A stretch of DNA of 50,363 nucleotides from Ardenticatenaceae bacterium (lineage in GTDB: Bacteria > Chloroflexota > Anaerolineae > Promineifilales > Promineifilaceae). The position numbers and the translations under genes are program-made. Position 1 is the stretch's first letter. Every line of letters starts with the position of its first letter. Shown in pieces: positions 16,377 through 24,322 of this stretch. The notes beneath the pieces were generated by a model, which was not told the origin of the DNA, ran no database searches, and saw only the letters and a list, made by a program, of their open reading frames with translations. The DNA is taken from the NCBI GenBank assembly GCA_020634215.1, contig JACKCD010000044.1, positions 1-50,363 of the forward strand. Direction: 5' to 3'.

Positions 16377-17191
16377 GCCGGGTCGCCGCCGCCATTGTTC
16401 AACCCGCTGGTCAAATTGCCCAAGCTGGCCCCATCCGACAGCCGAATCTTGAACACGTCGCCAAACGGATTGGTTCCCGCCCGTTCCGAAGTAATGACCA
16501 ACTGCGTGCCGTCGGGCGAAAAGGTGGGGTCGTGGTCTTCGCCTGCCACATCCGTCACCCGCCGTTCATTGCTGCCACTGCTGCCAATGACAAATACATC
16601 CTTTTCATGGTTGCCAAGCACCCGACTAAAGGCGATCTGCGACCCATCGGGCGAATAAGCTGGCTCAATGTCTTCAAACGGGCTGATAGTAAGGCGGATG
16701 GGGTTGCTGCCATCGGCCTCCATCACCCAAATATCCAAATTGCCGCTGCGCTCCGAGGCGAAGGCGATATGGCTACCGTCAGGGGAAAAAACGGGTTCGG
16801 TGTCTAGCCCGGCGGTGAACGTGAGCCGGACGAGGTTGCTGCCGTTCACATCCATCGTATAAATATCCCAGTTGTTGCGGTCGTGGCGGTTGGAGGTGAA
16901 AACGATTTTGCTGCCATCGGGGGAAAAAGCGGGGTGGTCGTCGGGCAAATTGAGCCCGTGGGGTTCAAAATCATAGTTGAGCGTTTGGAAGCTGGTTAGC
17001 TGACGGATGCCTGTGCCGTCTGGCCGCATCACAAAGATGCCGCCGCGCTCAATGTCGAGAAAGTCAATGTCCACGGCCGAGGTGAAGGCGATGAGGTAGT
17101 CATTGGTGGCTTGGCTGGCAGGGGTCGCTGCAAGCTGGATGAGAGCGACAAAAACAAGGAAAAAGATAACAAGCATAAACCTGTGTTTCAT
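16151..17191 (-). CDS. Secreted PD40/TolB-like beta-propeller protein, 5' part of a frameshifted gene
   Basis: The signal peptide MKHRFMLVIFFLVFVALIQL...PASQA (1-29) leads into six PD40 blades with the repeated phrase FSPDGSKIVFTSNR / FSPDGSHIAFASERSG / YSPDGSQIAFSR / FSPDGTQLVITSERAG / WSPDGSKVAFFRSS, each followed by IYTMDVNGSN-type strands. These propellers bind peptides or polymers outside the cytoplasm. The last in-register phrase is LWVMSSNGSN near 16295; after that the translation (EPAAALPAPPAKPLTRATCQ) loses the pattern, whereas the alternative frame continues into FG-GAP repeats. A real -1 recoding event, a mutation or an assembly error are all possible; no classical slippery heptamer was seen. 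Confidence 0.7.
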   Translation of the reverse strand: MKHRFMLVIFFLVFVALIQLAATPASQATNDYLIAFTSAVDIDFLDIERGGIFVMRPDGTGIRQLTSFQTLNYDFEPHGLNLPDDHPAFSPDGSKIVFTSNRHDRNNWDIYTMDVNGSNLVRLTFTAGLDTEPVFSPDGSHIAFASERSGNLDIWVMEADGSNPIRLTISPFEDIEPAYSPDGSQIAFSRVLGNHEKDVFVIGSSGSNERRVTDVAGEDHDPTFSPDGTQLVITSERAGTNPFGDVFKIRLSDGASLGNLTSGLNNGGGDPAWSPDGSKVAFFRSSTAILASPQQLWVMSSNGSNRQRTEPAAALPAPPAKPLTRATCQLSPTWAAQKPTTSLATA

Positions 17192-17202
17192 CTGAACCTT
17201 TT

Positions 17203-17268
17203 TTGTGGGGAGTAGGGTGTGGAGCGTGAAGCGTCATGCTCCCCACACCCCACGCCCTACACGCTTCA
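17203..17268. repeat. GTAGGGTGTGGAG..CTCCCCACACCC dyad repeat (family D)
   Basis: GGAGTAGGGTGTGGAGCGTG and CTCCCCACACCCCACGCCCT face each other around GAAGCGTCATG, giving a GC-rich hairpin in the spacer. Copies occur at 23352-23412 and 31175-31238. Confidence 0.75.
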
Positions 17269-17271
17269 TAA

Positions 17272-17832
17272 TTAACGCCTCAGTAGCCGCCACACCTCCC
17301 GCCAAATCACCCCGCCATCCACCGACGGCAGCGGCAGCAGCCCGCCGAGGCCAAAAAAGAGGTTGATGGCGATAAAGCGTTCGGCAAAGGCTGCTCCATT
17401 GCTTCCGGCAACGGCATAGACTATGCCTGCGGCCAGCAAGTTGAGCAGGGGACCACCGGCGGCGCGGCCAATGTGGATGCGGCTGGGGAAAATGGTTTGA
17501 TCCCCTTCGTAGACATTGACATAGCGGGTGGCAGTGATGAGCAGCGCGTCCATGGCGTTGCCCACCAGCTTGCCGCTGATGATGTGGCCGAGGGCGTGGA
17601 TGACGCTGGCAAGCTCCACAACGACGGTAAACAACAGCGATTGCGCCAGCCGTTGGTTGAGCGTTAGCTGGGTGTTGAGCAGGTTGAGCAGGAAGTGGAG
17701 GGTGAAAAAGACGGCCGGGCTGAGCCAGGCGATGGGGGTTGCCAGCAGTGCCACCCCCCACAACTGTCCCAGCCGAATGCGCCGCACCTGGCTGAGGTTT
17801 TCGAGGACACCGTAACGAAGATGTTTGTGCAT
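17272..17832 (-). CDS. M50-like membrane protein with HALGH in place of HExxH (probable pseudoprotease)
   Basis: The 186-residue protein has the topology and landmarks of the site-2 protease (M50) core: HALGHIISG at 79-87 in a membrane helix, GGPLLNLLAAGIVYA (126-140) matching the G-P-x-x-N motif, and NLFFGLGGLLPLPSVDGG (157-174) matching N-x-x-P-x-x-x-x-D-G-G. The catalytic Glu of HExxH is Ala80, while both His ligands and D172 are kept. A zinc site may form, but proteolysis as in active M50 enzymes is not expected. Possible roles are binding or sequestering a membrane substrate. Neighbours are membrane proteins of unknown function on the same strand. Confidence 0.65.
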   Translation of the reverse strand: MHKHLRYGVLENLSQVRRIRLGQLWGVALLATPIAWLSPAVFFTLHFLLNLLNTQLTLNQRLAQSLLFTVVVELASVIHALGHIISGKLVGNAMDALLITATRYVNVYEGDQTIFPSRIHIGRAAGGPLLNLLAAGIVYAVAGSNGAAFAERFIAINLFFGLGGLLPLPSVDGGVIWREVWRLLRR

Positions 17833-17837
17833 AGATC

Positions 17838-17912
17838 GGGAAATGGGACGCAGATTTACCTGATGAACGCAGATTTGAAATCAGGTAAATCAGGTAAATC
17901 TGCGTCCTATTC
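17838..17912. repeat. GGACGCAGATTTACCTGAT hairpin (family C)
   Basis: GGACGCAGATTTACCTGAT near the left end is the exact complement of ATCAGGTAAATCTGCGTCC near the right end. The interior repeats ATCAGGTAA once more. It lies between two minus-strand genes. Relatives are at 4068, 35882 and 43148. Confidence 0.85.
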
Positions 17913-17913
17913 T

Positions 17914-18735
17914 TTAGGATAATGCCGGCCGCCAACGGCCGTTTGCCAACATGAGACCACAATACCCCACCACAGCAAACAGCAGCAGGCTGAGCCACAG
18001 CGCTGGGCTGCCCCAGTTCACCTGGTCGGCATAGCGACCCATTTGCAGCAGCAGCATGGGCAAGATGAGGATGAGCATGGGGGTTGCCAGCCGGCCGCGT
18101 AGGCGGCTGTTTTCCCGCGAAATGGCGAGCATGAGCAGCCCCACGGCCATGAGCCAGCCGGAGAGGGATCTGGCCGTGAGCGGGGTGAGCTGCCAGGGGA
18201 AAACGGGGATGAGCAGGGCGGGAACGAGGAAAACGAGCGCGGCAAAGAGCGACAGCCCGCTGCCGCCCAGCCGCAGCAGACGGTGGAGCGATGGGGGGAT
18301 GGGGTCGTCGGCTGGAGCGACGGGGTGGGCGGCGGCCTGCCGCTGGTGCCACCAGTAGGCGGCGACAAAAATGGGGGGTGGCAGCAGGTAGCTGGCAAAC
18401 CAGACATAGAAGGGGAAGGTGCCGACGGCGAATTTGTCCCAGTGGATGAAGGTGGCGAGGAGTTGGATGGTGCTAAAAACGGCCGTTGGCAAAATCATCA
18501 CCCGAATCATCTCCCATCGTTTGGCAAAGAAGGGGAGCAGGAAGAGGGGGGCCGAAGTGATGTAAAAGGCCCCCAGTACGGCGGCCATGACCACCGGCTG
18601 GATGGGCCAGGCAAAATTGTTTTGCGTGTCGTAGGGAGCCAGCCCAATGGCAAGCACAGCAGCTACGCCAAACAGCACTTCAACGGCAAGCCAGGCTCGC
18701 AGCGGCCAGGCGATAGGGGTTCCTTGTCTGTTCAT
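17914..18735 (-). CDS. Polytopic membrane protein of unknown function
   Basis: 273 residues with about seven to eight hydrophobic segments (about 10-32, 42-62, 65-90, 105-125, 155-178, 183-203, 213-232 and 243-262) and one hydrophilic loop (QRQAAAHPVAPADDPIPPSL, residues 130-149). I recognise no family motif. The charge pattern places short basic loops such as RENSRLRGR on the presumed cytoplasmic side. It precedes the M50-like gene and follows a small membrane-protein gene by nine bases, all on the minus strand, suggesting joint transcription. Palindromes at 17934 and 18478. Confidence 0.6.
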   Translation of the reverse strand: MNRQGTPIAWPLRAWLAVEVLFGVAAVLAIGLAPYDTQNNFAWPIQPVVMAAVLGAFYITSAPLFLLPFFAKRWEMIRVMILPTAVFSTIQLLATFIHWDKFAVGTFPFYVWFASYLLPPPIFVAAYWWHQRQAAAHPVAPADDPIPPSLHRLLRLGGSGLSLFAALVFLVPALLIPVFPWQLTPLTARSLSGWLMAVGLLMLAISRENSRLRGRLATPMLILILPMLLLQMGRYADQVNWGSPALWLSLLLFAVVGYCGLMLANGRWRPALS

Positions 18736-18744
18736 TTGTCGTCC

Positions 18745-19131
18745 TTATCGCTTTTTCACCGCCCAACCATATGCCAACACCCCCAGCCCGCCCAGCAAAA
18801 AATGAAAGGGATGGTCAAAGGGTTGCAGGCCAAAGAGGGTTGGCTGGTGGGTGAGGGTGCCAAAGGTGGCAAGCCCGATATAAAACAAGCCAAAGCCGAG
18901 GGCAAAATAATCTGCGCCCCGTTGGCCGCCCCAGCGCAGCACTGCCAGTGCCAGCAGCCCGGTGAGGATGTGGAGGAGGGAGTGGGACGGCACCATCATG
19001 GTGGTGGCAAGCAGGGCGGGAAAGGCGCGATCCAATGCTGGGACAAGGCGAAAGACTAGGGTGCTGCTGCCCTGCAAAAGGAGGAAGATGCCGCTGATGG
19101 TGGTGTAGAGGCGGGTGGGGTGTTTGAACAT
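18745..19131 (-). CDS. DUF4383-like small membrane protein
   Basis: A 128-residue protein with four hydrophobic helices and the DUF4383-type run: a first helix with GIFLLLQGSSTLVF, SHSLLHILTGLLALAVLRWG, ADYFALGFGLFYIGLATFG and a C-terminal HPFHFLLGGLGVLAYGWAVK. The function of this family is unknown. I use the ATG at 19131 (MFKHPTRLY) because codons upstream of it are encoded by the AATCTCC spacer repeat. It is probably cotranscribed with the next gene downstream. Confidence 0.65.
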   Translation of the reverse strand: MFKHPTRLYTTISGIFLLLQGSSTLVFRLVPALDRAFPALLATTMMVPSHSLLHILTGLLALAVLRWGGQRGADYFALGFGLFYIGLATFGTLTHQPTLFGLQPFDHPFHFLLGGLGVLAYGWAVKKR

Positions 19132-19141
19132 GGCGATGAAT

Positions 19142-19187
19142 GGGATTGGAGAATGGTCTTTAATCTCCAATCTCTAATCCCCAATCT
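19142..19187. repeat. GATTGGAGAATGG..CCAATCTC spacer repeat (family A)
   Basis: GGGATTGGAGAATGGTCTTT and TAATCTCCAATCTCTAATCC form a dyad whose right part also encodes the last residues (WGLEIGD) of the alpha/beta hydrolase. Related strings at 11789, 21808-21856, 24249-24322, 34280-34312 and 45647-45715. Confidence 0.7.
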
Positions 19188-19987
19188 CGTACAATTTTTG
19201 CCAATTCCAACGGCCGTTCCGCGTGAACAGCATGACCGGTGTTGGGAAATTGGTGCAAACGGCCGTTTCTTAGCAACCCCAACACTGCCACCACATCCTC
19301 ATTTAGCAACGCCCCACCCGCCTGCGCGTCCGCCTGCACCAGCAGCGTGGGGCAGCTAATTTGGTACAGACAGTCGTCCAACGCAAAATCGTCCATTAAG
19401 CTACTGTCAAACGACATCTGCACCACATCTGGGTCTACAAAAGGCAGTCGTTCTACCAGTGCTGGAATGCCAGCGGCACGCTCTGGCGGCAGAGCGGCAG
19501 TCAACTGTGCCGCCATTTGCGCTGCGGGCAGCCCCATCGCTGCGTGGACTGTGCGAAAAAAGGCATAGGCGCGAGGGCTGCCATTTTCTACGTTGGCGCG
19601 GCGCAAAAAGAGAGGAGAATCCTCAACGACCAGCCCACGCACCCATGCTGGCTGCTGTGAGGCTACGGCAATGCCAACCAGCCCACCCAGCGAATGCCCC
19701 CACAGCAGTGCCGGTTGCCCCACCACCTTCTGCAAAAACACGGCCACGTCGGCAGCAAAATCCACCACCCGATAACCACCAGCCACCCGCCCCGACAACC
19801 CATGCCCACGCAGATCGAGGGCGTAGACGTGAAAAACGGCCGTTAATGCCGGCAAAATCGGGGCAAAATCCTGCCAGCGGTTGGTGGTGCCATGCAGCAA
19901 GACGAGCGGGGGAAAACGGCCGTTTTCCCCCGCCACATAATGCAGCCTCACCTGTTCTGTATCAAAAAAGCGGCTTTCCATCACCAT
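19160..19987 (-). CDS. Alpha/beta hydrolase
   Basis: Serine hydrolase fold: oxyanion-hole LLHGTTNRWQDF near the N-terminus, DLRGHGLSG, the nucleophile elbow GHSLGGLVGIA, a cap region (about 135-205), LLVQADAQAGG carrying the likely catalytic Asp, and the catalytic His in FPNTGHAVHAERP. Length 275 is typical. Upstream codons in this frame (to 20359) overlap the thiamine-enzyme gene and look non-coding, so I chose ATG 19987. The stop lies inside an intergenic repeat. The gene begins 28 bases after the thiamine-enzyme gene, suggesting cotranscription. The substrate is unknown. A 28-bp perfect palindrome centred on AACGGCCGTT (19906-19933) encodes residues around GENGRFPP. Confidence 0.8.
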   Translation of the reverse strand: MVMESRFFDTEQVRLHYVAGENGRFPPLVLLHGTTNRWQDFAPILPALTAVFHVYALDLRGHGLSGRVAGGYRVVDFAADVAVFLQKVVGQPALLWGHSLGGLVGIAVASQQPAWVRGLVVEDSPLFLRRANVENGSPRAYAFFRTVHAAMGLPAAQMAAQLTAALPPERAAGIPALVERLPFVDPDVVQMSFDSSLMDDFALDDCLYQISCPTLLVQADAQAGGALLNEDVVAVLGLLRNGRLHQFPNTGHAVHAERPLELAKIVRDWGLEIGD

Positions 19988-20015
19988 TCGTAACCAAGGA
20001 TGCCAACCCTCGCCG

Positions 20016-21638
20016 CTACCGCACGCGGGGCAAACTCCAAAAGCGGGAGGGGTCGGGGAGTTCGCCGACGGGGACTTCGATGAGGGTGGGGACGTTGGCA
20101 GCGAAGCCTTGCTCCAGGGCGCGGCGCAGGTCATCGGCGGTGTGGGCGCGGAGGCCGAGGGCACCGAAAGATTCGGCCAGCTTGACAAAATCGGGGTTCC
20201 GCAGGTCGCTGGCGATGATGCGGTTGTCATAGAGCTTGCGCTGCATCCGGCGGACGTTGCCATAGGCGTTGTCGTTGAAGACGATGGAGACGAGGTTAAT
20301 GTTGTGCTGAACGGCCGTTGCCAGCTCCTGCACCCCAAACATAAAGCCACCATCCCCATTCAGCGACACCACCGGTTTGTCCGGGTTCGCCACCTTCACC
20401 CCCAGCGCCGTCAAAAAGCCATACCCCAGCGTCCCCTGGTAGCCGGTGGAAATGTAGGTGCGCGGCTGGTAGGCCGGCCAATACATCCGGCTGACATAGC
20501 TCACCTGCGTCATCTCATCCACATGAATGCCATCCTCCGGCAGCACGTCGCGGATGGCGTGCATAAAGGAGATTTGTGGCTCCAGGTAGCTAAAGTCGGA
20601 CACCGCTTTGGCCTCCATTTCGGCCAATTCCTCGGCGCGGGACGGCCGTTTTTGGTTATATTTTGCCAGCGAATCATTCAGCACCGGCAGCACATCCTCC
20701 GCCCGCGCCATCAGGCTAACGGCCGTTTTTGTAAACCGGCCATGTTCTTCGGGGTCAACGTCAATTTGAATCACCTTGACATCGTTGGAAACGCCCCAGC
20801 GGTGCAGCACCGTACTCATCCGGCTGCCAATGCCAATCACCAAATCCGCCTTACCGTAGTAGTGGTATCCCACCATGATGTTGTGGCTCAGGGGGTGGTG
20901 GCTGCTAACCACCCCCTTGCCCATCCGGTTGGCAATGACCGGGGCTTGCAGCATTTCGGCCAATTCTTGCACCTCAGCACCGGCGTTGTGGGCACCGCCC
21001 CCCACCAAGATCATCGGGTTTTTGGCTGCGCCCATCAGCTTGGCGGCTTCGTTGATGGCATCGTAATCTACAGGGGGGTGGCTGAGGGGCAAACGGCCGT
21101 TTTCCAACTTTACCTCCGTTTTTTGTGACAGCACATCTGGCGGCACCTCAATGGCAACCGGGCGCGGCCGACCGCTGTTTAGCTGCCGGAACGCTTCGCT
21201 GACTAGGTAAGAGGCTTCGGCCGGCATCCGCACCCGCTCCGCCCACTTGGTGATGGCGCGCAGCATTCCCAACTGGTCGGGAATTTCGTGCAGTTCGCCA
21301 AACCCTCGGCCAATGGATTTGGTGGCAATTTGGCCGGTCAGACACAGCAGCTTGGCGTTGGTGGCCCAAGCGGTGGACAAGGCCCCCATTGTGTTTAGCA
21401 CGCCGGGGCCGGGGACAACGCTGTAGACCCCCTCTTTTTCCGACGACAGGGCATACCCCATTGCCATATAGGCCGCGCCCTGCTCATGGCGCGGGTGAAT
21501 AACGCGGATTTTGTCCTGGGCATCGTGCAGCGGGATAAAAAAGTAGTCGTTTTGCACCCCCGGCAGCCCAAAAAGGGTGTCTACGCCGTGGGTGATTAAC
21601 GTTTGGACGATGGCTTCACCACCGGTTAGTCGAGTCAT
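20016..21638 (-). CDS. Thiamine-diphosphate-dependent enzyme (acetolactate-synthase-like)
   Basis: A 540-residue three-domain ThDP enzyme: PYR domain with catalytic Glu in RHEQGAAYMAMGYA (E52), central domain (about 190-330) with ILVGGGAHNAGAEVQELAEM, and PP domain with the Mg-ThDP motif GDGGFMFGVQELATAV ... NDNAYGNV. Such enzymes decarboxylate 2-oxo acids and ligate or release the product; acetolactate synthase, glyoxylate carboligase and benzoylformate decarboxylase relatives are all possible. No small regulatory subunit is adjacent, which argues against a biosynthetic acetolactate synthase. Transcribed with the downstream alpha/beta hydrolase. Palindromes at 20310, 20718 and 21092. Confidence 0.85.
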   Translation of the reverse strand: MTRLTGGEAIVQTLITHGVDTLFGLPGVQNDYFFIPLHDAQDKIRVIHPRHEQGAAYMAMGYALSSEKEGVYSVVPGPGVLNTMGALSTAWATNAKLLCLTGQIATKSIGRGFGELHEIPDQLGMLRAITKWAERVRMPAEASYLVSEAFRQLNSGRPRPVAIEVPPDVLSQKTEVKLENGRLPLSHPPVDYDAINEAAKLMGAAKNPMILVGGGAHNAGAEVQELAEMLQAPVIANRMGKGVVSSHHPLSHNIMVGYHYYGKADLVIGIGSRMSTVLHRWGVSNDVKVIQIDVDPEEHGRFTKTAVSLMARAEDVLPVLNDSLAKYNQKRPSRAEELAEMEAKAVSDFSYLEPQISFMHAIRDVLPEDGIHVDEMTQVSYVSRMYWPAYQPRTYISTGYQGTLGYGFLTALGVKVANPDKPVVSLNGDGGFMFGVQELATAVQHNINLVSIVFNDNAYGNVRRMQRKLYDNRIIASDLRNPDFVKLAESFGALGLRAHTADDLRRALEQGFAANVPTLIEVPVGELPDPSRFWSLPRVR

Positions 21639-21663
21639 TTTCAGTCAATTCCTCCTGAAAGAG

Positions 21664-21721
21664 TGGTGGGGAGCAGGGGAGCGGGGGAGAACTCACCCCT
21701 GCACCTCTGCTCCCCTGCTTC
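21664..21721. repeat. GGGGAGCAGGGGAG..CTCCCCTGC hairpin
   Basis: GGTGGGGAGCAGGGGAGC (21664-21681) pairs with GCTCCCCTGC at 21710-21719, with a second inner complement ACTCACCCCTGCACC. It lies in the leader of the divergent gene pair. Confidence 0.65.
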
Positions 21722-21762
21722 TTCATATAATAAGGGTAATTATTGCGTAAAATCGGAAATCG

Positions 21763-21801
21763 CCTAGCATTAGATGATTATCTAAATAATCGTTCGCTAG
21801 G
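21763..21801. promoter_or_regulatory. Nested dyad CCTAGC-a-TTAGAT-gatt-ATCTAA-n10-GCTAGG, operator candidate
   Basis: Outer arms CCTAGC (21763-21768) and GCTAGG (21796-21801) enclose inner arms TTAGAT (21770-21775) and ATCTAA (21780-21785). It sits in the AT-rich part of the spacer between the divergent ThDP-enzyme and split-barrel/TPR genes, where a shared regulator could act. No regulator gene is adjacent. Confidence 0.4.
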
Positions 21802-21895
21802 AGGAGGTTGGGGATTGGAGATTCAAAATCTCTAATCTCCAATCCCCAATCTCCACTGGTTATTTATAAACGCTTGTGAAATGGAGGTTGGATAG

Positions 21896-23152
21896 ATGAG
21901 CTGGCAAAATTTGGTGGATGGCAACGGGGCGTTGGCGGCGGCGGGGGCGGCGCGGATCAACGGCCGTGTTTCCTATTTGGCAACGGTGGACAAAAACGGC
22001 CGTTCGCGGGTGCATCCCGTCACGCCCATTGTGGGGGAGGGTCGGCTGCTGCTGTTTATGGAGCCAACGTCGCCCAAAGGGTTTGATATTCGCAGAAACG
22101 GCCGTTATGCCCTCCACTGCGGCGTGGAAAACAACGAAGGGGGCGAAGGTGAATTTTTTGTCCGTGGGCAAGGGCGGCTGCTCACCGACCCCGAATCAAG
22201 GGAACAGGCGGTGCGGCTGGCAAGCTACCAACCCCACGACCGCTACATTTTGTTTGAATTGGGCGTTGATGAAGCCACCTTCACCCAATACGGCGACGCC
22301 GGCCCCCAGCGACTGCGCTGGCAGGCGGCCGACGTGCGCTCGCTGCTGGGGCATTTGCTGCCGCCGCTGCCCGCCTCCGAGGCGGCCCAAGCCAATTTGG
22401 CGCAAGCGCAGGCCAACTTTGCTGCCGACCCCAGTCTGGACAACACGATTTGGCTGGGGCGGCGGCTGGCTTATGTGGGGCAATTGGCCGAGGCGATTCA
22501 GGTTTATAGCGACGGCCTCAAGCGGTTTCCGCAGGCACACCAACTTTATCGCCACCGAGGACACCGCTACATTTCTACGCGCCAATTTGCCCTGGCGGTG
22601 GCCGATTTTGAACGGGCGGCGGTGCTGGCAACGGGACAGCCGGTAGAGGTGGAGCCAGACGGCATCCCCAATCGGCTTAATCAGCCGACTTCCAACGGCC
22701 ATTTCAACATTTGGTACCATTTGGGGTTGGCCTATTACCTCACGGGTCAACTGGAACGGGCGGCAGCGGCATACAAGGTGTGCATGACCTACTCCGACAA
22801 CCCCGACTCGGTTTGTGCCACCAGCGACTGGCTTTATATGACGCTGCGCGAACTGGGGCGGCACGATGAGGCGGCGGTGCTGCTGGAACCAATTCATGAG
22901 GGGATGGAACTGGTGGAAAGCCAGTCATACCATCGCCGCCTGCTGATGTACAAGGGGGTGCTGTCACCCAGTGACCTGCTGGACAGTGAGGGAGCCGACG
23001 ATATTGAGGTAGCAACACAGGGATATGGGGTGGGCAGTTATTACCGCTATACGGGTGAGCCGGAAGAAGCCAATGCCATCTTCCGGCGGGTGCTGCAAAC
23101 GGCCAACTGGTCGGCCTTTGGTTATATTGCGGCCGAAGTGGCGTTGCGCTAG
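21896..23152 (+). CDS. FMN-binding split-barrel (pyridoxamine-oxidase-like) domain fused to TPR repeats
   Basis: Residues 1-145 have the pyridoxamine 5'-phosphate oxidase-like split barrel: RINGRVSYLATVDKNGRSRV, HPVTPIVGEGRLLLFMEPTS, KGFDIRRNGRYALHCGV and FFVRGQGRLLTDPESREQA, the pattern of small FMN- or F420-binding proteins. Residues about 165-418 are helical repeats of TPR type, e.g. ANFAADPSLDNTIWLGRRLA, QLAEAIQVYSDGLKRFPQ, QFALAVADFERAAVLA and GQLERAAAAYKVC. Split barrels are normally 130-200 residues long and alone; a C-terminal TPR scaffold suggests partner-dependent action. GGAGG at 21883 precedes ATG 21896. The palindromes at 21995 and 22097, plus a variant at 21959, encode the three NGR turns of the barrel. 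Confidence 0.75.
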   Translation: MSWQNLVDGNGALAAAGAARINGRVSYLATVDKNGRSRVHPVTPIVGEGRLLLFMEPTSPKGFDIRRNGRYALHCGVENNEGGEGEFFVRGQGRLLTDPESREQAVRLASYQPHDRYILFELGVDEATFTQYGDAGPQRLRWQAADVRSLLGHLLPPLPASEAAQANLAQAQANFAADPSLDNTIWLGRRLAYVGQLAEAIQVYSDGLKRFPQAHQLYRHRGHRYISTRQFALAVADFERAAVLATGQPVEVEPDGIPNRLNQPTSNGHFNIWYHLGLAYYLTGQLERAAAAYKVCMTYSDNPDSVCATSDWLYMTLRELGRHDEAAVLLEPIHEGMELVESQSYHRRLLMYKGVLSPSDLLDSEGADDIEVATQGYGVGSYYRYTGEPEEANAIFRRVLQTANWSAFGYIAAEVALR

Positions 23153-23168
23153 GGCAGGAAAAGCAAAA

Positions 23169-23193
23169 GCGCCATGCAAGGGGTGCATGGCGC
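23169..23193 (-). terminator. Rho-independent-type terminator (GCGCCATGCA stem)
   Basis: Perfect 10-bp arms (23169-23178 and 23184-23193) with a five-base loop. Read on the minus strand the stem is followed by TTTTGCTTTT, fitting termination of the FAH-family gene whose stop is at 23413; on the plus strand it lies 16 bases beyond the TPR-fusion stop and may serve both. Confidence 0.6.
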
Positions 23194-23351
23194 AAAGAAG
23201 AGGAGGAGAAGAAAGAGGAGAAAATTGTTTCGCTTACATGGGGAATTATAGGGGAGATTAACGGCCGTTTCCGCCCACCCTGTTACACCTCCCCTGTAAA
23301 CTAGCTATCACAACCATTAAAACAGCGTAAACGCTGGCTGCTAAAAGCAAG

Positions 23352-23412
23352 ACGTGGGGAGTGGGGAGTAGGGCGTAGAGAGTATCGTGTACACCCTACA
23401 CCCCACACCCAA
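23352..23412. repeat. GTGGGGAGTAGGG..CCCTACACCCCAC dyad (family D)
   Basis: GTGGGGAGTGGGGAGTAGGG faces ACACCCTACACCCCACACCC around GTAGAGAGTATCGTGT. The right end abuts the FAH-gene stop. Confidence 0.75.
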
Positions 23413-24234
23413 TCACCCCTCCACCTGGTTCTCCAACACCATTTCCCCAACTGTCACCCGCATCACATCCCCCACCTGTAAGGTAAAGGATTCATCCGGC
23501 ACCAGCCCTGTGCCGGTCATGAGAAAGACACCCTGGGGAAAATCCAGTTCGCGCCCCAGCCAGTCAGCCAGTTCGGCTGGCGTGCGCTTCATCTGGTCGC
23601 TGTTGGTTTGCCCGGCAAAGACGGCAGCATTGCTTCGTTCAATCTCAAGCTGGATGGGCATTTGCGTCAGCGGCAGCGTTTCGCCCAGCAGCAGCCCTGC
23701 CCCTAGCCCGCACGACCCGCGATAGGTTTTGGCCTGGGGCAAATAAAGCGGGTTTTCCCCTTCAATGGAGCGTGACGACATATCGTTCCCGGCACAGTAG
23801 CCAACAATCTGGCCTAGGGCGTTGACGACCAGCGTCATCTCAGGTTCAGGGACATTCCATCTGCTATCGCGGCGAATGCGGAGCGGCTGCCCGCTGCCCA
23901 CCACGCGCCACCCCAACGCCTTGAAAAACAGCTCCGGCCGTTTGGCATCATAAACGCGCTCGTAAACATCAGCCACGCTGGACTCGGCCTGCCGCGCCTG
24001 GCGGCTGCGGAGGTAGGTGACACCGCTCGCCCATACTTCCTGGGTAGGTTCAATGGGAGGCAACAGAGGATCAACGGCCGTTTCTCCCCCTCCACCTTTC
24101 ATTGCCGCCAACAAGTCAAAAACGGCCGTTTTCTCCATCCCTAGCAAAAACTCCAGCTTAAACCCTTTCGGCAAATACACTCCATCCAGCGCCCACCGTG
24201 ACCCAGCATTGGTCTCATGTCGTGTTAAGTACAT
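23413..24234 (-). CDS. Fumarylacetoacetate hydrolase (FAH)-family enzyme
   Basis: The C-terminal FAH fold is clear: WNVPEPEMTLVVNALGQIVG carries the divalent-metal Glu pair, GNDMSSRSIEGENPLYLPQA the family hallmark, KTYRGSCGLG the substrate loop, and GTGLVPDESFTLQVGDVMRV the final sheet. The N-terminal 95 residues are a short extra domain. Members hydrolyse or dehydrate 2-oxo or enol acids; the PEPEM and SSRSIEGENPLYLPQAK phrasing is close to sugar-acid dehydratase members such as 2-dehydro-3-deoxy-arabinonate dehydratase, but that is inference. It stands alone and divergent from the next gene. Palindromes at 24073 and 24121 encode TAV. Confidence 0.8.
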   Translation of the reverse strand: MYLTRHETNAGSRWALDGVYLPKGFKLEFLLGMEKTAVFDLLAAMKGGGGETAVDPLLPPIEPTQEVWASGVTYLRSRQARQAESSVADVYERVYDAKRPELFFKALGWRVVGSGQPLRIRRDSRWNVPEPEMTLVVNALGQIVGYCAGNDMSSRSIEGENPLYLPQAKTYRGSCGLGAGLLLGETLPLTQMPIQLEIERSNAAVFAGQTNSDQMKRTPAELADWLGRELDFPQGVFLMTGTGLVPDESFTLQVGDVMRVTVGEMVLENQVEG

Positions 24235-24248
24235 TTTTTCTCCTAAGA

Positions 24249-24322
24249 AGAGACCGAGAGATTAGGAAACTGGGAGTTTGGCGGGTTGCAATCTCTCAAT
24301 TCCCTAATCTTCCAATCTCATT
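24249..24322. repeat. GAGAGATTAGGAAACTGGGA..AATCTCTCAATTCCC repeat (family A)
   Basis: Spacer dyad of the AATCTCC/GGAGATT family upstream of the FAH gene start, followed by a spacer with two AACGGCCGTT sites (24342, 24417). Confidence 0.6.
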
